NCBI GenBank assembly: GCA_035772735.1
Contig: JASDFA010000003.1
Location: 32,170,001 to 32,234,000 of the forward strand
DNA from: Datura wrightii
Taxonomy: Eukaryota; Streptophyta; Magnoliopsida; Solanales; Solanaceae
DNA: 64,000 nt
Direction: 5' to 3'
Below are positions 56,649-64,000 of the stretch, in pieces. The translations under genes were made by a program, and so were the position numbers. The number at the start of each line of letters is the position of its first letter. Position 1 is the first letter of the stretch. Below the pieces are notes generated by a model that worked only from the letters and a program-made list of their open reading frames with translations, had not been told where the DNA came from and did no database searches.

Positions 56649-59236
56649 TGTCACACCCCGCCTTGGGGGGTATGACTGGCACCTGGTGCCCTACTAGGAC
56701 CTAAACTACTAGACTGCTGAGCCTGGGCACATCTAGTGCCTGGCTGGCTCTAACTCACATTTCTGGAAACAAAGGGTTATATAACGGCTGTAAACACAGC
56801 CCCCGACCCTTTGGCCTATAGCCTCCTATACCTGTAATAACAGCTAACCAGAAACAAGCAACTATAAGGAAACCTATGCGGGCCGACAAGGCCACCATGC
56901 TGTCTAGTTATCTATAACTCAACCCTAAAGTACTGGATAGCTACGTGACCGGCAAGGTCACCACTACTGTCGAACTATGGCCCCACACGGCCAACATAAA
57001 GGAAACAAAAGTACTAACATCTATACAACTGCACGGCCTCACACGACCGGCTCATCTGACCACAGGGTAATATACATACAGACTGCAAGCCTCTAGGAAT
57101 AGCAATCGAAATGATCAGTACAGGGCCCCGACCTACCCGTACTGTACAACAAAAGAAAACGGAATACACCTCTGGGATTCAGTCTCCGGATGACAGGAGC
57201 TGAATGTTCGATCGCTGACAGGAATCACGTGGTATCGCCTGCTCGTCTATGAGTACCTGCAGGCAAGTAATGCAGCGCCCCACCGGGCGTCAGTACCACT
57301 GGTACTGAGTATGTAAAGCAATAACTAAAAGAAATATCTGAAAATAACAATACAACTGATGAAACTGAAGTAAAAAGGAATAGATTAACTGTCTGATAAT
57401 GTAAGTCATACCTTCTCTTAATTATACTGGAAGGAGTAGGAGTCATACCTGGAGACGTATCGTTCTACTGCCGATCTACTCGTATCTAACGTAACATGGC
57501 ATAACATAACATAACATAACATAGCACACATAAACCTTACCCGGCCCCCATAAGCCGGGAGGTACAACCAGCATAGAATCTATACCCTTACCCCGGTCAT
57601 CCCATCTCCTATAATAGCTATAAGCATCCTGTCGGTTCCATGGGTATGCACTTGGGCTCGCTGAGCCCCTGACTATAACTGCATCTGAGTCCGGAGGACT
57701 CCTGAATCAACATCCCGGGCGTATCCGCTTGACAGGGGTGTATAAGGGCCGACCAAGGCACAATATGGGGAAAACTGGCATCCCATCTTCGTCCCCTGTG
57801 GGACGGCATGCCACTCTGTAGAGCGACGTATCCTCGTCCTCTGGCGGACGAGTCGATACAGCTATTAACCCTGGGGCGGTCATGGAAGTTAGGTAATCCA
57901 AACCCAAACAATACAACAGTCTCAACTAGTAATACTATCTGCATATACCACATACTGAAGCTAATGATAATAAAGTGTTTGTATGTATTGCATGCTGAAC
58001 TAGTGATAGTAATATGTACGTACTTAATACATGCTGAGGCTGGTAATAGTATATACGTATAAATATAGTCTTCTGCCAGACTGTACTGGGTCTAATGCTG
58101 AACAAGATATAGTATTTCTGCTGAAAACTATGCTGTATACTGAGTTTCTATAGTAACATGATTTACTATTCCTAACATGCTTTCCAACTTCGCTTTAACT
58201 TATCGTTCTATTTCTGAGATGTCTTACAGATAGTACATTGCTTTACTGGATTTCAACTGAATACAATGATATCCTAACATTCTGTGTCAGATCACATACT
58301 GAGCACGCTATGCAGTTCCTAACACTGTATTAGAATCTATATCGTGCTAGCAAGTTTCACGCAAGTTATAAGTCGATGCTTCTAATATCATACCGACATT
58401 CTTAATAAAAATAACACATGACTTCTGAACATTCTATTGGCCTTTAAATTATTGTACTGTACCGAGATTACTTAACTTGCAGAGGAAACTAACTTTACAT
58501 ACCTTATCCTCGAACTATCCGTCTGTCGGACGAGGCTTGGCCGGTACTTCAACTATTTTCTCCCAACTGCATTCATAAACATGTCAATTAATACTAAATA
58601 CAGCTTTATTTTAAAGAGCAACATCACTTTCGATATAGTTTATAGCCTAAACTTAGGCTTATCGAAAGACGGTCGAAAACTCGCTATTTTTCAGAGGTCC
58701 AGAAGGGAGAACTATTCACTTCTAAGCTAGGAACACATAGACACTAGTTTGGAGAAATTCTACTTACCTTAGCTCGGTGGCTCGACGATTCGTCGGCCGT
58801 ATTTCACGAAACTAAATCTGTAGGAATGCTCTCTGCTACTAAATACCTCAGTATCTGGGGTTAATTTGAGTTTGGACAACGTTTAGCAGCATAATCGGAC
58901 GAAAATTATATTACTTCTTCGTTCCTTTTTCCTTCTCTGCTGTTTCCTCTCTGTTTTCTGGAGTTTTTATGGTTTAATTCCAAAATTAACCGAAGTGGGG
59001 CTTTATATACTTGGGCCTGGACAAGGCCAACGTGTAACGGAGCCAACGCGGAGGCTCCACCTCCATGACACGCTGCCATCGCGGAGGGGCTCTTCCTCGG
59101 CTCCTTCCGCGATGATTCGACAGGATTCTCGGCCGATCTTTTCCCGGGTCTTTCTCTAGCACGTATGGCCTTCAAATATGCTTAACCAACGTGCGAATAG
59201 GTCATCTAGGTGCCGGGAATCCTACGGGGTATAACA
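56649..59236 (-). repeat. LTR of C (5' on the element strand)
   Basis: It is 2588 bp, exactly the length of the partner LTR. The promoter palindrome is damaged here (CGTGTAACGGAG and CTCCATGACACG at about 59031-59072). The flank ATATA follows at 59237-59241. Confidence 0.95.
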
Positions 59237-59241
59237 ATATA

Positions 59242-59480
59242 GGCTAAAAGTGATCTAAACAAAAATGGCCTATGATCATATCCTAACCAACCATCCTTAG
59301 CCTATGCAGAGACCAACCAGGAAAGTTCTAGATCTACAACACAATACCGAACTGACTAATATACCTCACTCACACATGGTACATGAACTATTTTCACCTC
59401 ACCTATCTGGTTTATACATGGTTAACAAAACTACTCATGTTGACAAAATAAATGACATCCAAAGATCCACAACAATCATG
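59242..59480 (-). mobile_element. Remainder of B 3' region after C
   Basis: This is the reverse complement of D 36690-36960 (shared words such as CCTATGATCAT, GGTACATG, TGCATAG). It ends abruptly at about 59480 against reverse transcriptase sequence of I, without an LTR, marking a deletion junction. Confidence 0.75.
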
Positions 59481-59484
59481 CACT

Positions 59485-59870
59485 GGTGCACCCCATGGAG
59501 ACTTAGTCGGCCTAATGAGGACTTTATATAACAGATCCTTCAATTGATCCTTCAACTCTTTTAGCTCGGCTGGAGCAATTCTGTAAGGCTGAATAGATAT
59601 AGGCTGCGTGTTGAGAAGAAGATCTATATCGATATCAATCTCCCGCTCGAGTGGGACACCTTGGAAATCATCAGGGAAGACCTCTGGATACTCACGTACT
59701 ACTGGCACAGACTGGATAGTCGGGGTCTCAAACTCCACGTCCTTAACCCTAACTAGATGGTACAAAAAACCCTTAGAAATCATCTTCCTGGCCTTAAGAT
59801 AGGAAATAAATCGGCTTACAGGCGCAACTAAACTACCCTCCCATTCCAACACAGGCTCACCTGGAAATCT
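59485..59870 (-). pseudogene. Reverse transcriptase N-terminal part (I)
   Basis: The minus-strand frame reads FISYLKARKMISKGFLYHLV, VPVVREYPEVFPDDFQGVPL, then APAELKELKDQLKDLLYKVL and IRPTKSPWGAPVH, the conserved start of the chromovirus RT. The next bases belong to B, so the fingers region up to GYHQL is absent. The other half is at 46898. It is a truncated, non-functional gene. Confidence 0.85.
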
Positions 59871-59875
59871 GAACT

Positions 59876-60184
59876 CTACTGAGCGGTCCTATAATTCACT
59901 GAAGCATAGCATGCAAATAGACAATCCTTGCCGAGAATAACACCAATATCAGTCAGGGCTAACTCTACCAAGTCTGCTGAGGTGACCTTATGAAGAACTG
60001 AGACTGGAAAGTCTCTATATGCCCGTCTAGCTATAACTGAGTCACCTACTGGAGTAGAAACCTTGAAGGGCTCTGATAAGACATCGGGACTAACTCCGAA
60101 GAAACTAGCTATATATGGTGTCACAAAAGATAGGGTAGCCCTCGGATCTAGCAATGCATATACATCAACATGAAAGACTCTCAA
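59876..60184 (-). pseudogene. Retropepsin (I)
   Basis: The minus-strand frame reads MRVFHVDVYALLDPRATLSF, then ASFFGVSPDVLSEPFKVSTP, VTSADLVELALTDIGVILGK and LFACYASVNYRTAQ before a stop. The active site reads DPRA where relatives usually have DPGA or DSGA. H carries the same change. It lies between gag and reverse transcriptase as normal for this clade, and a frame shift follows. Confidence 0.75.
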
Positions 60185-60189
60185 AATAC

Positions 60190-61429
60190 TGGTGACTACA
60201 TCTGGTGAGGCATCCTGCTACTAACGAGTGGCTAAGGCATAGAATCTGTTTTGGCGCTACCCGCCATCTGTGCTAGTAGATGCCCCTTGATATGCTGTGC
60301 GTGGGGGTGGGGTTGCTGAACTAGAAGTTGGGCCTGGGCCCCTAACCTGATCCTATCTCGCGCGGGACAATCTCTGAGCATATGTCCAGGCTGCCCACAT
60401 CCAAACCATGCTCCTGACCCTACCAAACTCTGGACTGTGTGCCCTCGGCCGCACCTGCGACAAGCTGGAATGATGGAGTCTGTGGGCCTACTGCTATGAC
60501 TCCTCGAGCTTGACACTCGCCCTCTCTAATCATGTCTGGGCCTAGATGGCACACTCAACACTTAAGATACTGGGGCTGATGATCTCTTGTGGGTGTGCTG
60601 TTGGTGACCACCACAGGACCTCTGTTGAGAGAATCTGTGATCCTCAGTCCTGGCCCTCTTGGCCTCCCTCACCCTAGAATGTGTCACCTCCATCTGCTGA
60701 GCATACTACACAATGCAAGGGAAGTCCATGTCCTGATGGAGCATAGCTGTCCTGCAATCCTTGTCCAAATATCCTGCTATACCATGCACAAATTTGCTCA
60801 CTCACGTTCGCTGGTCAGCCACTAACTCCTGGGCATACTTAGATAGGTGGGTGAACTCAACGTCATACTCTTGAACAGTCATCCTTCCTTGCTTTAAATT
60901 CACAAATTCAACTGCTTTCAACTCCCTCATCTCTTATGGGAAGAACTGATCGAGGAATGAAGCCTGAAACTCCTCCCATGTGACCGGATCTGCTCCAGCG
61001 ACCCTGCTGTCCTTCCACTGGTGGAAGCAAATATGCCCAACCCCCTTCAATTGGTAGGAGGCCAACTCTACAAACTCAAAACTACTCACCCCCATAACCT
61101 GGGTGATCTTGACAATCTCATCAATGAAATCATGCGGGTCCTCATCTACCTTGGACCCTAGAAACTCCGGCAGCTTCATTCTCAAAAAGTCTCGGACTCT
61201 ATCCGCTGCTACATTACCGTTTTGAGGAACATGTGCAACGGCCTGATGATTGACCTGAGCGGTCAAGGCCTGCATAAGCAACTGAATGGATGCTCGGAAT
61301 TCAGCATGTGGCTGGCTCCGGTGCTTGAGGCTCTTGAACTGGTGGGGCTGGCTAATGCTCATGACTATTTCCATCCTCGTGGCCCTCACCACCTCCGTTC
61401 CTCCTTCCATTTATATTTCAAGGAGCCAT
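60190..61429 (-). pseudogene. Gag with defective zinc knuckle (I)
   Basis: An ATG at 61429 is followed after two codons by a stop. The first long frame starts at 61410. The capsid core includes MKLPEFLGSKVDEDPHDFID, FVELASYQLKGVGHICFHQW and WEEFQASFLDQFFP, with a stop at about 60936 (ATCTCTTA region). The frame is then broken up to 60516-60232, where GSGAWFGCGQPGHMLRDCPA is the zinc knuckle. Its first Cys is replaced by Trp, so one zinc ligand is lost. The role was particle assembly and RNA packaging; this copy is inactive. Confidence 0.8.
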
Positions 61430-61625
61430 GATTCTGCAATCGCGAATAGTACGAATTAGAAGGATAGAAAGGCTTTTCATCGCACGACATAGATCATGAA
61501 AGAAGGGAACATTTCCTAAAACGTCTAGTAGCCTCTTTGTCATAAGTGTTGGCGCACTTCAGACCCATGAAAAAAGACTCTATCTAACACGACTTTCAAA
61601 CTCCCTAGGACACATCAAACCTATG

Positions 61626-61637
61626 GCTCTAATACAA
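61626..61637 (-). other. Degenerate primer binding site (I)
   Basis: GCTCTAATACAA differs from GCTCTGATACCA at two positions and lies next to the LTR start at about 61642. Confidence 0.6.
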
Positions 61638-61641
61638 CATT

Positions 61642-62465
61642 TTTCACGACCCGAACGGATGCCCGGATCGTAGACACGGGACAAGGGACCCTGAGAGACC
61701 CCAAGTTGACCCATGGCATAAGCATCCAACTAACTCATTCAATAAACATGAAGAAACATAATAATAAACTCAACAAAAGTCAACTTAACATAACAACAAA
61801 ATAAATATATGAAGTTGAATACACGTCTAAGTCTGATAAGCCTCTAATCTGGACGAGCAGATGGGACAACACTCCCAAGTAGTTCAACAATACTGAAACT
61901 GAAAGGAAATATAAAACAACTGAAGGTCTAGTCCTCGAAAGATGAGAACTCACCAAATAAGCAGGTGCTAACTCTGAACAGCGACTACAAACGGGGCAGA
62001 ACCTGAGAACCGGGTCTTTCATCATGAAACGATGCAGCATAGAAAGTATGCGGTCAGTACGTGGAATATACCGAGTATGCAAGGTAAGTAAAACCTCTAA
62101 GTAGAATAAATTATTTAAAACATTTTATAACATATCATAAGCTTTCAACATGAGAGGAAAGGCATATATGCATTCTTTCTGAATTCATAATCTTATCATA
62201 ACATGACCATGCATAGCTTTATAACATTATAACTGACTCGACTGACTCAAAGATGAAACATAACATTTATATCAAAAGTTGAACAATGAGTCAAACCTTA
62301 CTTTTAGAACATGCATGCATAAGGTAATCCTCATCATGAGAAATGGATATGCAAATCTGAACGATATCGATAGTGGGAGACTCGTCACTTAACCGACATA
62401 CCATGATAGAGCTTACGTTGTCCCGACTATCACACTCAAGTGGGCAGAGCCATCAAAAACCTTGT
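61642..62465 (-). repeat. 5' LTR of I, piece 1
   Basis: TTTCACGACCCGAACGG corresponds to TGTCACAACCCGAACAT of the 3' LTR. The rest aligns with 41875-42640 (GACCCATGGCATAA, GATAAGCCTCTA, ATGAAACGATGCA). It is interrupted by J. After J it resumes at 63902. Confidence 0.8.
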
Positions 62466-63896
62466 TGATCACGGGCAAAAATAGCATGCCCGAGATACGC
62501 TTTATGACTTAAATTAGTCTTGTTTATCTAAGTTATTGTATACATTTTCATGTAATTTTATATGAAGTGAAGCTATGTGCTAACCAACATGATTAGCCTT
62601 TGTTTTGTAGGTTTTGATGACTTTTGAGTAACTAATCCATGAGTTGGTGAAGTAGAGCCTTGGAAACGGAATTAACACGCGAACGTCGGCAAAGAGGAGG
62701 CACAAAACAGCCCACCGGCGCGTCGGCAACGTGCCACGGCAGGCAGGCTAATCACAATAGCCCACCTGCACGTTGGCAACGTGCCACGACAGGTTGGCTG
62801 CGCGACCAAGAGGTGCCAACGCGCTGCCCAAGCAGCGTGACACGCTGCCAACGCGGCAGGGTGCTGCCGGGGCCAAGTTCGGGTGATTTCCAGAGAGCTT
62901 CCGCATCCGTAGCGTGTCACGGAGGCAGTGCTCCGCGATGCACTTCGTGACACGTTGCTTGTTATTCTGGGAAAAAGTTCCACTACTATAAATAGCACAC
63001 TTAGGTTCATTTTTCATAATTCTGACTTGGTGGAGCAAGGACGTGGGTTACAGGCAGTTGAGGGACGAAAATATCAGGGTTTTTCCTCTCTTTCTTTCTT
63101 ATTTAATTCAATTGCTTGTATGATTAACACTCATTTTAGGATGTTTAATCCACAAATGAGTGGCTAATTCCTCTCCTTGCTGAGGTTATGAACAGTTGTG
63201 ATGAAATTTGATCATTGATTCTTTGGTTTTTCATCTTTTCTTCCATGTTGTTCTATTAATTCTTGTTCTTACTGCATTAATGTGTGGCCTACGTTAATGT
63301 ATATCTAAAAAGTCCGGTTTCACTCGAGAGATCAAGAAATTGGAAAGTTGTGAATTAATAGGATATGTTCTTTACTTGGTTTGGGAAAATTGAGTCTTGA
63401 TTTGCTTTCAGGGTAGAAATATACCTGAAAGTCGTATTAGTCAAATTAGGAACCGGGTTTGTATGGCTAGAACATGAATTGCATTTAATCACAGAAATGT
63501 AGGTGGATGGTTCATGATTCTTAAGTGAGGTTAAATACGAGAGTTTTAATCTCTTGGTAATAGTTCTTGGCTAGCAACTGGAGGAAAAGATCAACCAAAT
63601 TATGATGATAATTAATTTCATTACATGTTCGTTTAACCTCAGCATGCTCTCATTCATAGTTCAGATTCAAAGTAGATAATTGTTTTTAGCATTAGTATAA
63701 AAATTATAAAACAAACTATCAAACTTTTGGTTACACTGTTGTCTGCATTTTTAGAAGTAAAATATAGTACACTTGAGCAAATTGCACTTCATCCAAGTCT
63801 CTGTGGGATCGATACTTGGCTTACTAAAGCCACTTACTACTTGTTCGACCACGTGAACTTGCGTGTCGTTTTATATACCCACAAAACATACGAAGA
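62466..63896 (+). repeat. Solo Athila-like LTR J
   Basis: It starts TGATCACGGGC and ends CGAAGA (CGAACA in relatives). It is 1431 bp with no internal region. Flanks are CTTGT (62461-62465) and CTTGC (63897-63901), a 5-bp duplication with one mismatch. A tip hairpin (CGGGC 62472-62476 with GCCCG 62488-62492), GC-rich palindromes at 62710-62954 and TATAAATA at 62987-62994 mark the A1-like family. Confidence 0.9.
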
Positions 63897-63901
63897 CTTG
63901 C

Positions 63902-64000
63902 CAGGGCTTGGGACGCTACCATGATATCAATATCAAGCTGAAGGGCCAATAAGTCCGGGGATAGCTCACAAGGGAGGTCCCGATAATATAATAGTATCAA
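63902..64000 (-). repeat. 5' LTR of I, piece 2 (cut by window end)
   Basis: It loosely follows the I 3' LTR around 42640-42680 (a CCAGG...GGG stretch, then a GATATCA word). It is short and diverged, so the assignment is tentative. Confidence 0.4.

Larger units (their letters stand above)
49475..59236 (-). mobile_element. Young non-autonomous chromovirus derivative C
   Basis: It has two 2588-bp LTRs (49475-52062, 56649-59236) with about 65 differences counted by eye, mostly transitions, and a perfect 5-bp duplication ATATA (49470-49474 and 59237-59241). The internal 4.6 kb has a PBS and polypurine tract but coding remnants only for integrase and chromodomain. Gag, protease and reverse transcriptase are not recognisable, so it was mobilised in trans. 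It is inserted in the 3' region of B. Confidence 0.95.
41875..64000 (-). mobile_element. Chromovirus I, decayed, interrupted by B/C and J
   Basis: The minus-strand order is 5' LTR (from the window end to 61642, with J inside), PBS, gag, protease and the reverse transcriptase start (59490), then the B insertion, and from 46905 leftward the rest of reverse transcriptase, RNase H, integrase and chromodomain, a polypurine tract and the 3' LTR 41875-44181. A stretch of reverse transcriptase is missing between the two halves. Confidence 0.85.

Noticed and set aside
56242..56682. 146-residue minus-strand frame at the C primer region (similar frames at 6173-6394, 10080-10268)
   Set aside because: It begins inside the LTR and crosses the primer binding site, which is incompatible with a gag start. 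The gag of F starts further in, at 10021.
62660..62950. 96-residue frame in J
   Set aside because: It lies wholly within the GC-rich palindromic part of a solo LTR and is absent from the related LTRs.

Overview
The window looks like repeat-rich heterochromatin from a flowering plant. I find no host gene, tRNA, rRNA or CRISPR array. Almost every base can be assigned to Ty3/gypsy LTR retrotransposons nested inside one another. The protein style (FYANW-type ORF2, DLGAS protease, chromovirus pol with YGHYE..MSFG) suggests a eudicot, possibly Solanaceae. That placement comes from memory of the families and is low confidence.

Layout, left to right. A1 (1-6236, +) is the 3' part of an Athila-like element inserted in E. 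E (6237-8927, -) is the PBS and LTR of a Tekay/Del-like chromovirus inserted in the gag of F. F (-) has gag at 8928-10021, its PBS, and an LTR split into three pieces (10235-11491, 21453-21875, 24226-24570). A2 (11492-21452, +) is a complete, young Athila-like element inside the F LTR. G (21876-24225, -) is an LTR without internal sequence inside the F LTR. H (24571-28368 and 39608-41568, +) is a decayed chromovirus pol with its 3' LTR. D (28369-39607, +) is a complete but decayed Athila-like element of a second family, inserted in the H LTR. K (41569-41874, -) is an orphan D-like gag fragment. I (41875 to the window end, -) is a decayed chromovirus. It is interrupted by B (a 5'-deleted D-type element, -), which is itself interrupted by C (49475-59236, -), a young chromovirus derivative that keeps only integrase and chromodomain coding remnants. 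J (62466-63896, +) is a solo Athila-like LTR inside the I 5' LTR.

The most interesting pattern is in the Athila-like elements. Two diverged families (A and D) share one polymerase-less plan: LTR, tRNA-Asp PBS, gag-protease, a small covarying hairpin, a cluster of palindromes, a leader with a conserved intron, ORF2 (FYANW protein), a hairpin plus internal polypurine tract, a long conserved 3' noncoding region, terminal polypurine tract, LTR. No reverse transcriptase, RNase H or integrase is present, yet A2 has LTRs differing at only about 16 positions, so it must have been copied recently with enzymes supplied in trans. Gag-protease would supply particles. ORF2 looks like a separately expressed, spliced gene under purifying selection.

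A second cross-cutting pattern is that the LTR region just upstream of the TATA box carries family-specific palindromes. One type (arms CGTGTCACGGAG / CTCCGTGACACG) occurs in Athila-like A1, A2 and J and also in the chromovirus C, with a decayed form in F. The other type (TACGASTCGTA) occurs in Athila-like D and B and also in the chromovirus I. The same palindromes recur inside the A and D elements upstream of the ORF2 leader.
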